64,000 bases of DNA from Halobaculum sp. CBA1158 (lineage in GTDB: Archaea; Halobacteriota; Halobacteria; Halobacteriales; Haloferacaceae), in the NCBI RefSeq assembly GCF_021431925.1, contig NZ_CP090371.1, forward strand, positions 186,001 through 250,000, in the 5' to 3' direction. The notes beneath the pieces are model-generated. The model was not told the DNA's origin, searched no databases, and saw nothing but the letters and a program-made list of their open reading frames with translations. How positions within the stretch are numbered: position 1 is the first letter of the stretch; the number at the start of each line of letters is the position of its first letter. Below are positions 46,783 through 55,795 of the stretch, in pieces. Position numbers and translations under genes: made by a program.

Positions 46783-47157
46783 TTAGGACTCCCGGCGGTA
46801 CAGCACGACGAGCACCGCGATCAGCGCCACCTGCACCACCTTGTCGGCGATCCCGGTCGCGCCGAACTCCGGGGCGTTCGCGACGTACCACAGCGGGATC
46901 TGCCCGGCGGTGAATGGGATCCCGAGCAGGTAGAACAGCCGCCGTCGATATTCGAGCAGCACCGCCGCGATGCCGCCGAGGAAGCCGACGCCGGCGACGA
47001 GGAACGCGACGGCCATCCCCGCCTCCGACCGGAACGCCCACGCGAGCCACAGGTGGATGACGCCGGTGACGGCCGACAGCGCGACCCCCGCCCAATGGAG
47101 TCCTGTCAGCGAGTCCGTCTGCAGCGTGCTACCGCCAGGCGCGGTTTGGGTGCTCAT
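46783..47157 (-). CDS. Four-helix membrane protein (DUF7475-like)
   Basis: A 124-residue membrane protein. Helices: LHWAGVALSAVTGVIHLWLA, AGMAVAFLVAGVGFLGGIAA, RRLFYLLGIPFTAGQIPLWY and VVQVALIAVLVVLYR. It resembles a haloarchaeal membrane family of unknown function. The ATG at 47157 is chosen because the N-terminus then starts directly before the first helix. It lies 28 bp upstream of the DUF457 gene on the same strand, so both may be co-transcribed. Confidence 0.75.
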   Translation of the reverse strand: MSTQTAPGGSTLQTDSLTGLHWAGVALSAVTGVIHLWLAWAFRSEAGMAVAFLVAGVGFLGGIAAVLLEYRRRLFYLLGIPFTAGQIPLWYVANAPEFGATGIADKVVQVALIAVLVVLYRRES

Positions 47158-47258
47158 GGCCGTGTACTGGGGCGGAATCCTGTTAAAAACTCGCGTCGCG
47201 GTGGCTCCTCGGCCCGCTCGGTCGCGGGGCCTCTCGCGGACGCCGACTGACCCCGTGC

Positions 47259-48290
47259 TTACTCGGGCTTCAGCCCCTCGTTCTGGACGCGCATCACGGC
47301 CTCGCCGTCGGCGAGGTTCGGCGCGTCGACGAGCCGGACGATTCGCTTGTCGCCCTTCGACTTGCGCAGGTAGATGCGGAACGTGGACTTGTGACCGAGG
47401 ATGTGGCCGCCGATCGGCTGGGTCGGGTCGCCGAAGTACGAGTCGGGGTTGGCCGCGACCTGGTTCGTCACGAGCACGGCGACGTTGTAGAGGTTGCCGA
47501 CCTTGTCCAGTTCGTGGAGGTGCTTGTTGAGCTTCTGCTGGCGCTCGGCGAGCTCGCCGCGGCCGACGTACTCGGCGCGGAAGTGGGCCGTGAGCGAGTC
47601 GACGCACAGCAGGCGGATGGGGTACTCGCTGTCCTCGTGCTCGCTGGCCAGCTCGTTGGCCTTCTCGGCGAGCAGGATCTGGTGGTTGGCGTTGAACGCC
47701 TTCGCGACGTGGATGTAGTCGAGGAAGTCGTTCACGAGGTCCTCCATCGCCTCGTCGTCGTCCGGCGAGCCCTCGATCTCGCGGCGCTCGAGTTCGTCCT
47801 CGAGGATCTCGTCGTCGAGTCCGCGGACCATGTCGTCGATCCGCTCCGGGCGGAACGTGTCCTCGGAGTCGACGAAGATACAGCCGCCCTCCAGACCGCC
47901 GTTCTCGTTCGACAGCTGGACGTTCACGGCCATCTGGTGGGTCACCTGCGACTTACCCGAGCCGAACTCGCCGTACACCTCGGTGATCGACTGCGTCTCC
48001 AGTCCGCCGTCGAGCAGGTCGTCGACCTCGTCGATCTGCCAGGAGAGCTTCCCGATCTCCTCGCGTCGCTCCAGCACGGCCGCGCCCGTCTCGAAGCCGC
48101 CCACGTCGGCGGCCTCGCGTGCCCCGTTGATCACGTCCGCTGCGGTCGACTCGCCGATGTCGGCGGTGTTGCCCAGGTCGCCCGGGCTCGCGACCGCGAG
48201 ACTCTGATAGCTGCTGAAGCCCGCGTCGACGAGCTTGTCCGCCGTCGCCGGCCCGACTCCCGGAAGCGCCTGTAGATCGTCTTCTGGCAT
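47259..48290 (-). CDS. radA: DNA repair and recombination recombinase RadA
   Basis: Archaeal RecA/Rad51 homologue that forms filaments on single-stranded DNA. The 343-residue length is standard. An N-terminal helix-hairpin-helix region ([20 protein letters not shown]) precedes the ATPase core. Walker A is [29 protein letters not shown] is Walker B and L1, and [20 protein letters not shown] is L2. [20 protein letters not shown] ends the core. Promoter listed separately. Confidence 0.97.
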   Translation of the reverse strand: MPEDDLQALPGVGPATADKLVDAGFSSYQSLAVASPGDLGNTADIGESTAADVINGAREAADVGGFETGAAVLERREEIGKLSWQIDEVDDLLDGGLETQSITEVYGEFGSGKSQVTHQMAVNVQLSNENGGLEGGCIFVDSEDTFRPERIDDMVRGLDDEILEDELERREIEGSPDDDEAMEDLVNDFLDYIHVAKAFNANHQILLAEKANELASEHEDSEYPIRLLCVDSLTAHFRAEYVGRGELAERQQKLNKHLHELDKVGNLYNVAVLVTNQVAANPDSYFGDPTQPIGGHILGHKSTFRIYLRKSKGDKRIVRLVDAPNLADGEAVMRVQNEGLKPE

Positions 48291-48316
48291 CGTACTCCGT
48301 CCTTGCTCGGCTCTAC

Positions 48317-48326
48317 ACATAAACCC
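48317..48326 (-). promoter_or_regulatory. radA promoter TATA box
   Basis: GGTTTATGTG on the minus strand lies 27-36 nt upstream of the ATG at 48290. The GTTAAC palindrome next to it is also AT-rich. Confidence 0.6.
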
Positions 48327-48479
48327 TCGTTAACAGCAAAGTGAAAGTGAAACGGCGGTACGCGGACGGGTCGCTCACGCGAGGTGTGCGAGGGTTCAGA
48401 AGGGATCGGGCGGTCGACGACGGGCTACCGCGGGCGACGGATCACCGGGGGCGGTGCGACGATCGGAACCGGCGCGCGC

Positions 48480-49112
48480 TCAGCCCCACGGGTGGCCGTT
48501 CGGCGCGTCGGGCCACAGCGGGTACCAGTACTCCTTGTCGGACTCGATACCGAGTTCGCCGTCGAGCACGGACTCCAGTTTGAACTCGATCCTGCTGTCG
48601 CGGTCGTCGGTGCCCGTCGGCGCGAACGGGTAGTACGCGCCGCGGCGGAACGAGTACACCCAGTACGCGCGGTCGCCGTCGCCGGCGCAGCCGCTTCCGC
48701 CGCCAGACCGCTCGAACCCGAATACGGCCGCCAGCAGCCGCGAACCGTAGCCGCGCTCGACGAACTCGTCCGCCGCGAAGTGGACGGAGGTGACCAGGTC
48801 CTCGGGGTCGTCGTCGGCGAGGACGACCCACTGGTAGCCGTAGTCGTCCGCGTGTCGACGGAACTCGGTGCCGGTCTCCTCCTCGCCGGCGTCGAGGATC
48901 GATTCGACGGCGTCGACCGTCTCGGCGAAGTCTGTGGAGTCGACCGAGGAGAAACACAGCGCCGCCTCGCCGACCGAGCGGAAGTCGAGATCCGCCTCCA
49001 TCGTGACGTAGGCGGTGCTCATCCCGAAGAGGTCCTCGGGGTCGGCGTCGCTGACGGCGTCGGTCTCCGCGCGGGAGCCGAGCATCGACCGGAGTGTGTC
49101 GAGAATGCCCAT
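48480..49112 (-). CDS. PspAB-like (PspA-associated) protein
   Basis: A 210-residue soluble protein matching the haloarchaeal PspA-associated family PspAB, as far as I recall it. Signatures are SDADPEDLFGMSTAYVTMEA, YGYQWVVLADDDPEDLVTSV, FVERGYGSRLLAAVFGFERS and AYWVYSFRRGAYYPFAP. The family accompanies PspA and HtpX in membrane stress control. Here HtpX is 800 bp away on the same strand with a LURP-one gene between. Assignment is by memory of the family pattern. Confidence 0.72.
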   Translation of the reverse strand: MGILDTLRSMLGSRAETDAVSDADPEDLFGMSTAYVTMEADLDFRSVGEAALCFSSVDSTDFAETVDAVESILDAGEEETGTEFRRHADDYGYQWVVLADDDPEDLVTSVHFAADEFVERGYGSRLLAAVFGFERSGGGSGCAGDGDRAYWVYSFRRGAYYPFAPTGTDDRDSRIEFKLESVLDGELGIESDKEYWYPLWPDAPNGHPWG

Positions 49113-49200
49113 CGTCGGTACTGACAGGTCGGCGCGGCGGCGTGTTCAAGCCGTCGGCTCCGGCGGTGCCGATCCGTCGTCGCGGGTCCGGTCGCCGTGG

Positions 49201-49260
49201 CAGTCGCGGTCGCTGTCGGTGGGTCAGTCGCAGTCGCGGTCGCTGTCGGTGGGTCAGTCG
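49201..49260. repeat. 30-bp direct tandem repeat
   Basis: A 30-nt unit starting CAGTCGCGGTCGCTGTCGGT occurs twice exactly (49201-49230 and 49231-49260), then degenerates into GTGGCGATCGCTATCGCC. It lies in the 215-bp gap between the PspAB-like and LURP-one genes. The frames it opens (AVAVAV or TATATA) are not genes. Confidence 0.9.
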
Positions 49261-49327
49261 CCGTGGCGATCGCTATCGCCGTCGGCAACCCTCCCGGCCT
49301 CTCCGGCGGCGATCGGGCCCTTCGGCG

Positions 49328-49906
49328 TCAGTTCCCCTGGATGGCGTCGATCACCATCGCGGCGGCGACGACGGGCTCTTTCGGCACGTCGCTGGCGTCA
49401 TCGATCGTGATCTCGTAGGTGTCGCGCAGCGAGAACTTCCCGGCGATCGTGCCGACGTGGCCGCCGTCCGCGTCGGTGATCTCGTAGCGGTGCGGGATTA
49501 GATAGCCGAACGGGAGGACGTTGCGCGCGATCGTCGTCGCCGCGCCGCGGGAATCGATCCGCGCGATCACGGCCTCGGTGTCGGCGTCGCGGATCGTCCA
49601 CGTGTCCTGGAGGATCGAGTAGTCGTTGTCGAGGATCACCAGGTCCTCGCCGGTCCGGGAGTCGGTGAGGACGTAGTTGCCCGCCACGTCGACGATCCCG
49701 CCCGCGCGCACCTCGAACACGTCGTTGCCGTCGGCGTCGACGAACGGGAACTGCTCTTTCAGCTTGAACATCTTCTGCTTGCCGCGCAACACGACGTTCC
49801 CGGCGGAATCCTCCGCGCGGTACTTGTTGCGGACGAGGCTCTGGACGACGGTGTAGGTGTCGTCGGTGAGGGCGATGCCGGCGATGTCGTATGCGGGGTC
49901 GCTCAC
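49328..49906 (-). CDS. LURP-one/scramblase-like protein
   Basis: A 192-residue LURP1-related protein with the tubby-like beta-barrel. Successive strands are seen in DTYTVVQSLVRNKYRAEDSA, GNVVLRGKQKMFKLKEQFPF and the repeat-like DADGNDVFEVRAGGIVDVAG. DIAGIALTDDTYTVV starts it. GTG 49906 is chosen because GGAGG lies just upstream and the extension is non-homologous. The barrel usually binds lipid or acts in membrane remodelling. The position between PspAB-like and HtpX genes suggests membrane stress. Confidence 0.8.
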   Translation of the reverse strand: MSDPAYDIAGIALTDDTYTVVQSLVRNKYRAEDSAGNVVLRGKQKMFKLKEQFPFVDADGNDVFEVRAGGIVDVAGNYVLTDSRTGEDLVILDNDYSILQDTWTIRDADTEAVIARIDSRGAATTIARNVLPFGYLIPHRYEITDADGGHVGTIAGKFSLRDTYEITIDDASDVPKEPVVAAAMVIDAIQGN

Positions 49907-49956
49907 GACCTCCGATTCCGCGGACTCGTATTTGAACGTTCGTGTGGGACGACGCC

Positions 49957-50835
49957 TCAGCGCGTCTCCATCTCGCGCTCCAGGTCGCGGAGGCGCTCGA
50001 CGCGCTTCTCGGTGCTCGGGTGCGTGGAGAACAGCTTTCCGACGAAGCCGGACCTGATCGGGATGACGAAGAAGGCGTTCATCTCGGCGGTGTCGCGCAG
50101 GTCCTCCTTCGGAACGCGGTCCATCCCGCTGTCGATGGTGACCAGCGCCGACGCGAGCGCGCCCGGCTTGCCAGAGATGGCCGCCCCGCCGCGGTCGGCC
50201 GCGAACTCGCGGTAGCGCGACAGCAGGCGGATGAGCAGGAACGAGATCACCCACACGACCAGCGAGACGACGATCGCGACGAGCACGGGTGCCTGGTTAC
50301 CGCCGCCGCGGTCGCCGCCGCCGCCGAACAGCCAGCCCCACCGAACGACGATGAACGCCAGCGTCGACAGGAACGACGCGATGGTCATCACCATCACGTC
50401 GCGGTTCTTGACGTGCGCCAGCTCGTGGGCGAGCACGCCCTCGAGCTCCTCGTCGTCGAGCGTGCGGAGCAGGCCGGTCGTCACGCAGACGGTCGAGTTC
50501 TTCTGCGAGCGCCCGGCCGCGAAGGCGTTCGGGACGCGCGTGTCCGCGACTGCGACCGTCGGCTTCGGGAGGTCGGCCTGCTGAGAGAGGCGCGTGATCG
50601 TCCGGTGAAGCTCCGGATACTCCTGTTCGGACACCTCGGTCGCGCCCATCGAGTACAGCGCGAGCTTGTCGCTGAAGAAGAACTGCCCCAGCGAGAACAG
50701 CCCCATGATCGCCACCATCGCGAACAGCCCGACGAAGCGGGACAGCACCGCGATGAACACGATGTAGAGGGCGAACAGCAGGAACCCCGTGATGACCATT
50801 CGGCCCCGGAGGCCCCAGTCCGTCTTCCATTCCAT
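49957..50835 (-). CDS. htpX: HtpX-type M48 zinc metalloprotease
   Basis: Membrane-bound zinc protease for quality control of membrane proteins. The 292-residue enzyme has two N-terminal helices (GRMVITGFLLFALYIVFIAV and FAMVAIMGLFSLGQFFF). The zinc motif is GVLAHELAHVKNRDVM (HELAH), followed by two helices. The third zinc ligand lies in SRYREFAADRGGAAISGKPG. The C-terminal LFSTHPSTEKRVERL completes the family. A canonical active homologue, in contrast to the M48-like gene at 22502. Confidence 0.95.
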   Translation of the reverse strand: MEWKTDWGLRGRMVITGFLLFALYIVFIAVLSRFVGLFAMVAIMGLFSLGQFFFSDKLALYSMGATEVSEQEYPELHRTITRLSQQADLPKPTVAVADTRVPNAFAAGRSQKNSTVCVTTGLLRTLDDEELEGVLAHELAHVKNRDVMVMTIASFLSTLAFIVVRWGWLFGGGGDRGGGNQAPVLVAIVVSLVVWVISFLLIRLLSRYREFAADRGGAAISGKPGALASALVTIDSGMDRVPKEDLRDTAEMNAFFVIPIRSGFVGKLFSTHPSTEKRVERLRDLEREMETR

Positions 50836-50856
50836 GCCGTCCACTACCGGGCGGAC

Positions 50857-50868
50857 GAATTAAACGCT
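50857..50868 (-). promoter_or_regulatory. htpX promoter TATA box
   Basis: GCGTTTAATTCG on the minus strand is 22-33 nt upstream of the ATG at 50835. Confidence 0.55.
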
Positions 50869-50950
50869 GTCGTGGCTGGCCGTCCGTCGTGACCGGTCCG
50901 CTCGCGATGTTCTCGTGTCCCGAGATAGCACGTGTGATAACCGGACCGAA

Positions 50951-50960
50951 CCGATTAACT
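50951..50960 (+). promoter_or_regulatory. Pilin gene TATA box
   Basis: CCGATTAACT lies 26-35 nt before the GTG start at 50986, typical archaeal spacing. Confidence 0.5.
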
Positions 50961-50985
50961 GAGATTTGACCGTATTTCGGACAGA

Positions 50986-51879
50986 GTGCACCATCGCGCG
51001 CAGTCGGAGGTCGTCAGCACCATCACCATGGTGGCGGTGGTGCTGTTGACCACCACGACGGTCGGGTTCGCGTTCGTCGAGTCGACGGGCTCCGGCGACG
51101 CCGCCGCCGGTCCGCTGGCGACGATCGCCGTCGAGAACGACGGCGGGGACCTGACGATCACGCACCGCGGCGGCGACGCGCTCGCGGTCGACGAGATCGC
51201 GGTCACGGTCGCCGACGCGACGTTCGAGGGTGCCGACGGCGACATCTCGGGACCGGACGTCGCCGACGGCGAGTTCTCCGTCGACGACGCCTTCACGCTG
51301 AACGCCTCGGCCGCGCTCGCCGACGCCGACGGCTCGGTCGTCGTTCGGATGGTCCACCGTCCCAGCGGGAGCGTCGTCGACGAGGGCCGCGTCGCCGCCG
51401 ACGCCGGGTCGTCGCCGGCGACCGCGACGCCCGAATCGACGCCGACTGCCACCGCTACCGCGACGGGGACGCCGACGGCCACCGCGACCGCGACGCCCCC
51501 GCCCGACGACGACCCGCCGACGATCGGCGAGTTCGACGCCGATGGCGAGGGCGACCGGATCGAGATCACCGTCCGCTCGGACGAGGCGCTCGACACGCTC
51601 GACGTGCGCGTGTCCGACGACGACGGCGACGTGGTCGCCCGACTCGACCGCGACGCGTTCGTGCTGGACACGGGCGACGACTACACCTACACGGCCAGCC
51701 TCGGCGTTGACTCGGGTGAGTACACCGTCTCGTTCGTCGGCGCGACCGACGATGCCGGCAACGATGCAGTCGGTGAGGACGACGACACGCTCGATGACCG
51801 CGAGGTCGATATCGAGGAGGAGGAGGAGGACGACGATGACGACGACGACGATGACGATGACGACGACGACGATGACTAA
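50986..51879 (+). CDS. Type IV pilin-like secreted protein with acidic tail
   Basis: A 297-residue archaeal type IV pilin-like protein. The N-terminus MHHRAQSEVVSTITMVAVVL carries the prepilin peptidase site RA|QSEV and the hydrophobic assembly helix. An approximately 120-residue domain follows. Then comes a Thr/Pro/Ala linker (TPTATATATGTPTATATATP), probably O-glycosylated. A second beta-rich Ig-like domain follows (RIEITVRSDEALDTLDVRVS). The C-terminus is about 20 consecutive Glu/Asp. The matching peptidase gene lies at 52758. GTG start fits the promoter. Confidence 0.85.
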   Translation: MHHRAQSEVVSTITMVAVVLLTTTTVGFAFVESTGSGDAAAGPLATIAVENDGGDLTITHRGGDALAVDEIAVTVADATFEGADGDISGPDVADGEFSVDDAFTLNASAALADADGSVVVRMVHRPSGSVVDEGRVAADAGSSPATATPESTPTATATATGTPTATATATPPPDDDPPTIGEFDADGEGDRIEITVRSDEALDTLDVRVSDDDGDVVARLDRDAFVLDTGDDYTYTASLGVDSGEYTVSFVGATDDAGNDAVGEDDDTLDDREVDIEEEEEDDDDDDDDDDDDDDDD

Positions 51880-52213
51880 CGACCCGACCGCTCCGAGCGC
51901 GTCCCTCACGACGGTCATCGAGTCCGGAAACCGTTCGACACCGACCGGCGCACTCGGCGACTCCCACCGGGACCGTCCCCCGATCGGACGGACGCGACGG
52001 GATGCGCCGGGGTGAAACGGGACGACACGAGGCGGACGAACCGCGTCGAACGGCGGCGGCGACGAGCCGTCGATCCACCGGTCGGCCGGGACCACGATCG
52101 ATCACGCGGACGATCGGATCCTCCGATTTTGGCACACCTAAAGGCCGTACGACGGCGATATCTGCCGAGAGATAGCAACACCTAATGGTGCGGGAGGTCA
52201 AACCGAGGACGAG
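51880..52213 (+). other. Gap between pilin and ferredoxin
   Basis: A 334-bp stretch with no credible gene. CACCTAA occurs twice, at 52135-52141 and 52181-52187, and the second copy is close to the ferredoxin start. AT-rich patches (GATTTTGG, GATATC) may hold the ferredoxin promoter, but no clear TATA box stands out. Codon-like pattern in one frame is a shadow. Confidence 0.5.
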
Positions 52214-52603
52214 ATGCCCACGGTCGAATACCTCAACTACGAAGTGCTGGACGACAACGGCTGGGACATGGACGACGACGACCTCTTCGAGCAGGCCGCC
52301 GACGCGGGGCTGGACGCCGAGGACTACGGCGAACTGGAGGTCAACGAGGGCGAGTACATCCTCGAGGCCGCCGAGGCCCAGGGCTACGACTGGCCGTTCT
52401 CGTGCCGCGCCGGCGCGTGTGCGAACTGCGCGGCGATCGTGAAGGAGGGCGAGATCGAGATGGACATGCAGCAGATTCTCTCCGACGAGGAGGTCGAAGA
52501 GAAGAACGTCCGTCTCACCTGCATCGGGTCGCCCCAGGCCGACGAGATCAAGATCGTCTACAACGCGAAGCACCTGGACTACCTCCAGAACCGCGTCATC
52601 TGA
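52214..52603 (+). CDS. fer: [2Fe-2S] ferredoxin, haloarchaeal type
   Basis: A soluble electron carrier of the plant/cyanobacterial type. The 129-residue protein has an N-terminal acidic insertion ([20 protein letters not shown]), seen only in halophiles. The cluster-binding motif is [13 protein letters not shown] and the fourth Cys is in [13 protein letters not shown]. The strong negative charge is a salt adaptation. It is the main haloarchaeal ferredoxin used by pyruvate and 2-oxoacid oxidoreductases. No partner gene is adjacent. Confidence 0.96.
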   Translation: MPTVEYLNYEVLDDNGWDMDDDDLFEQAADAGLDAEDYGELEVNEGEYILEAAEAQGYDWPFSCRAGACANCAAIVKEGEIEMDMQQILSDEEVEEKNVRLTCIGSPQADEIKIVYNAKHLDYLQNRVI

Positions 52604-52757
52604 TCTAAATCCGCGTCGGCTTCGGTTCGGACGTCGGCGTGACGCCACCCGTTTTCCGATTTTTCACCGATACAGCGGCGTCATCGATCGCCGCACCCGA
52701 TCTCACGTCTGAGACGCCGAGGGCAACGCCTAACTCCTCGGCCCGACGCGACCGGGT

Positions 52758-53927
52758 ATGACCGTTCTCGGCGTCGCCGCCGCGGCCGACCTCCTGCGCC
52801 TGCTCGTCCTCCCGGGGTTCGCGTGGGCCGCCTACCGCGACGTCCGCACCCGCCGCGTCGCGAGTCGCCTCTGGGTTCCGCTGCTGGCGATCGGCGCGCT
52901 GGCGTTCGCCGTCGAGGCCGCGGGGGCGTACCCGTTCGCCGACTACGCGGGACGACTGTTTCTCGTCCGCGCCGGGTTCTCGCTGCTGTTTCTGATCCCC
53001 TTCTCCCTGCTCGCCTACCGGCTGGCGGCCTTCGGCGGCGCGGACGCGAAAGCGCTCGTCGTGCTCGCTGTGGCGTTTCCGACCACGCCGCAGTACGTCG
53101 TCCCGCTGTGGCTGTTCCCGGAGGCGACGTGGCTCCACACGGTCGCGTTCCCGGTGTACCCGTCGACGCTGGGCGTCGGGGCCATGTCGGCGCTGACGAA
53201 CGCCGTGCTCCTCGGCGCGGTGTACATCGTCGCGCTCGCGGTCGCAAACGCCGTCGCGGGGCGGTTCTCCCCGGCGATGGCTGTCGGCCGGTGGACGCCC
53301 GTCGACGACCTCCCCGAGACGCACGGCCAACTGCTTCGCGTCTCGGGACTGCGTCCCGAGCGCGGCCTCGACCTGGACGCCCTCCGGATGTACCTCCGGT
53401 GGCGCGGCACCACGCTGGCGGCGCTTCGGGCGGACCCGGCCGCCCACCGCGACCCCGGTTCAGTCGAGGAGACGCACGCGCCGACCGACGGCGCGGTCCA
53501 CGACGGCCCGCGGACGGACGGGGGCGTCGACGACGGCGGCTTCGAGTTCCCCGACTCCGAGGGCGACGCGACCGGCGACACCGACGCGACCGGCGACCCG
53601 TCCGACGCCGCCGACACGACCGGCGACACGTCCGCCGCCGGCGACGCGGCCGGCGACACCGACGGGTCCGACACTGACGGCGACGGCGACACGCTCACCG
53701 TCGACGATCCGTGGGCCGCCGAGCGGTTCCTCACGGACATCGAGGGCAGCGCCTACGGCACCACCCCGGAGACACTCCGTGAGGGACTCGACCGCGTGAC
53801 ACGCGAGGAGGCGCTGTGGGTGTCGCCGGGGCTTCCGTTCCTCGTCCCGCTGTTCGCGGGACTGGTGCTCGCGCTCACCTACGGCGACGTGCTCACGGTC
53901 GCGCTCGGCGCGCTCGGCCTGGTGTGA
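52758..53927 (+). CDS. A24-family prepilin/preflagellin peptidase (PibD-like)
   Basis: Membrane aspartyl protease that cuts type IV prepilins. The two catalytic Asp are in [18 protein letters not shown] (first helix end) and [16 protein letters not shown] (the GxGD motif as GGAD). About seven helices. Between residues about 225 and 320 lies a large hydrophilic insertion with Thr/Gly/Asp repeats ([20 protein letters not shown]), which is unusual for the family. A final helix ([20 protein letters not shown]) ends the protein. The pilin gene is 880 bp upstream. Confidence 0.88.
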   Translation: MTVLGVAAAADLLRLLVLPGFAWAAYRDVRTRRVASRLWVPLLAIGALAFAVEAAGAYPFADYAGRLFLVRAGFSLLFLIPFSLLAYRLAAFGGADAKALVVLAVAFPTTPQYVVPLWLFPEATWLHTVAFPVYPSTLGVGAMSALTNAVLLGAVYIVALAVANAVAGRFSPAMAVGRWTPVDDLPETHGQLLRVSGLRPERGLDLDALRMYLRWRGTTLAALRADPAAHRDPGSVEETHAPTDGAVHDGPRTDGGVDDGGFEFPDSEGDATGDTDATGDPSDAADTTGDTSAAGDAAGDTDGSDTDGDGDTLTVDDPWAAERFLTDIEGSAYGTTPETLREGLDRVTREEALWVSPGLPFLVPLFAGLVLALTYGDVLTVALGALGLV

Positions 53928-54066
53928 GCGGTCGCGATCGCTCGCGTCCGCCGGGGCGGCCGGCGGAGTCGTCGCGGTGGATGTGGTCGCTGCGGTCGAT
54001 GCGGTCGCCCCGCTGCGACGCCGCCGCACAAAAGACCTATGCGCGCCAGTCACGACCGCTCGATCG

Positions 54067-54462
54067 ATGAGTGACCCGCAGGCCGACGCCGCGAGCGACG
54101 GCGGCATCGACGTGGACTTCGGGGAGGACGGCCTCGTTCCCGCGGTCGCACAGGACGCCGACTCCGGCGAGGTGTTGATGCTCGCGTACGTGAACCGGGA
54201 GGCGCTCGACCGCACCCGTGACACCGGGCGCGCGCACTACTACTCGCGGTCCCGGGAGGAACTCTGGGAGAAGGGCGCGACCAGCGGTCACACCCAGTCG
54301 GTCGAGGAGGTACGCGTCGACTGCGACGCCGATACCCTCCTGTACCTGGTCGACCAGACCGGCGGCGCGTGTCACACCGGCCACCGCTCCTGTTTCCACC
54401 GCACCGTCGACGGCGAGCACGTGGGCGAGCGCGTGTTCGACCCGGACGCGGTGTACGAGTAA
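54067..54462 (+). CDS. hisI: Phosphoribosyl-AMP cyclohydrolase
   Basis: Third step of histidine biosynthesis: opens the purine ring of phosphoribosyl-AMP. The 131-residue enzyme shows [40 protein letters not shown] and the zinc-binding [20 protein letters not shown] followed by TGHRSCFHR. No fused HisE domain. It lies 140 bp after the peptidase gene and 3 bp before the coiled-coil gene. It is not linked to hisG in this window. Confidence 0.95.
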   Translation: MSDPQADAASDGGIDVDFGEDGLVPAVAQDADSGEVLMLAYVNREALDRTRDTGRAHYYSRSREELWEKGATSGHTQSVEEVRVDCDADTLLYLVDQTGGACHTGHRSCFHRTVDGEHVGERVFDPDAVYE

Positions 54463-54465
54463 CCG

Positions 54466-55758
54466 ATGGGGAGCGACGCAGACCGGGGCGCGGACGGCGA
54501 CGACCGCGCGGGCGACCGGGGTGCGGCCGGGTCGGACGCGACGAGCACCGACGCCACCGCCGCGGATCCGTCGCCGGACGCGACGGCGACGCCCGACCCG
54601 CTTCCGGACGCAGACCGCGACGCCGCCGATCTGCTCGACGCGCTGGAGGCGGCCCGGACGCGTCACGAGGACGCCGAGGCGGCCGTCGCCGAACACGGCG
54701 CGGACGCGCTCCGCGAGGTCAGCGAGGCGGTCCGCGAGGCCGACCGGCTGTTGAACAGCTACGAGGACTCCGCCACCGGCACCGGCGACTTCAAGGCGTA
54801 CGTGCGGTTCCAGGGCGAGTTCGCCGACGTGGCGGAGGGGTTCGACGACGACCGCCCGGGAAGCGACGCGCTCGAGCGGGCCAACGAGGCGGTCGACGGC
54901 CGTCGGCTCTCGGACTCGGACTTCGAGCGCGCCCGCGAGGCGCTCGCGCCGGCCCGCGAGCTCGCCGCCCGACTGGACGAGCGCGAGGACGCCGAGGCGG
55001 CCGTCTCAGAGGCCGAGCGCGACGTGAACCGCCGGATCGACGCGCTCGACGATCGGATCGCCGACCTGGAGCGGCTGGTCGACCTTGGCGAGGCGGACCT
55101 CGACGCGCCGACCGACGAGCTCCGCGAGCCGATCGCGGCGTACAACGACGCCGTCCGCGACGCCCTCGACGACTTCCGTCGGGAGGCGAGCGCGCGGGAG
55201 TTCCTCGCGTTCGTCGCCGAGGCGGCCGAGACGCCGTTCGTCGACTACGACGCGCCGCCGTCGGAGCTTCGCGAGTACCTCGAGAACGCGCCGACGGGCG
55301 CGGAGCCGATCCCGGACCTGCTCGACTACGTCGACTACTCCGCCTCGAAGCTCGACCACTACGTCGACGACCCCGGCACGTTCACGGCCCGGGTGCGACC
55401 GCATCGGACCTACCTCGAACGGCTCTCCGCGGAGCCGCTGACGGTGGCGTGGCCCCCGCCGCCGGCCGGGACGCTCCGGTTCCAGCGCCGGGAGCTCGTC
55501 TCGCTGACCGCGAAGTTCGCCCCCGAGTCGGTCGTCGCTCGCGCGCGTGCCCTGCGAGAGGTCGCCGACCACCCCGAGTATCGGCGACTGCGTCGCGCCG
55601 CCGAGGCGGAGGCGGAGCTGTCGGACGCCGAGGTCGAGCGGGTCGCCGCCGGCGAGGCCGCCGCGGAGCTTCGCGCGGCGCGGGCCCGGCGGGCGGCGCT
55701 TCGCGCGGCGCTGGCGGGCGAGGACGCAGCCGTCCCCGCGAGCGGTGTCGACGCCTGA
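54466..55758 (+). CDS. Coiled-coil protein (DUF7118-like), hypothetical
   Basis: A 430-residue acidic protein. After a disordered N-terminus (about 45 residues, rich in Asp/Ala/Thr) come long helices with heptad-like pattern: ALEAARTRHEDAEAAVAEHG and AERDVNRRIDALDDRIADLE. A more ordered region with LEYLENAPTGAEP-like and TYLERLSAEPLTVAWPPPPA follows. I believe this is a haloarchaeal DUF7118-type protein with unknown role. It starts 3 bp after hisI and is surely co-transcribed with it. Confidence 0.75.
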   Translation: MGSDADRGADGDDRAGDRGAAGSDATSTDATAADPSPDATATPDPLPDADRDAADLLDALEAARTRHEDAEAAVAEHGADALREVSEAVREADRLLNSYEDSATGTGDFKAYVRFQGEFADVAEGFDDDRPGSDALERANEAVDGRRLSDSDFERAREALAPARELAARLDEREDAEAAVSEAERDVNRRIDALDDRIADLERLVDLGEADLDAPTDELREPIAAYNDAVRDALDDFRREASAREFLAFVAEAAETPFVDYDAPPSELREYLENAPTGAEPIPDLLDYVDYSASKLDHYVDDPGTFTARVRPHRTYLERLSAEPLTVAWPPPPAGTLRFQRRELVSLTAKFAPESVVARARALREVADHPEYRRLRRAAEAEAELSDAEVERVAAGEAAAELRAARARRAALRAALAGEDAAVPASGVDA

Positions 55759-55795
55759 CGATGCGAAGCGCGCGCGTGACCCGGTCCCGGCTCCG

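Noticed and set aside
49019-49418. AVAVAV/TATATA repeats as possible secreted peptides
   Set aside because: They result from translation of the 30-bp GC-rich tandem repeat in different frames.
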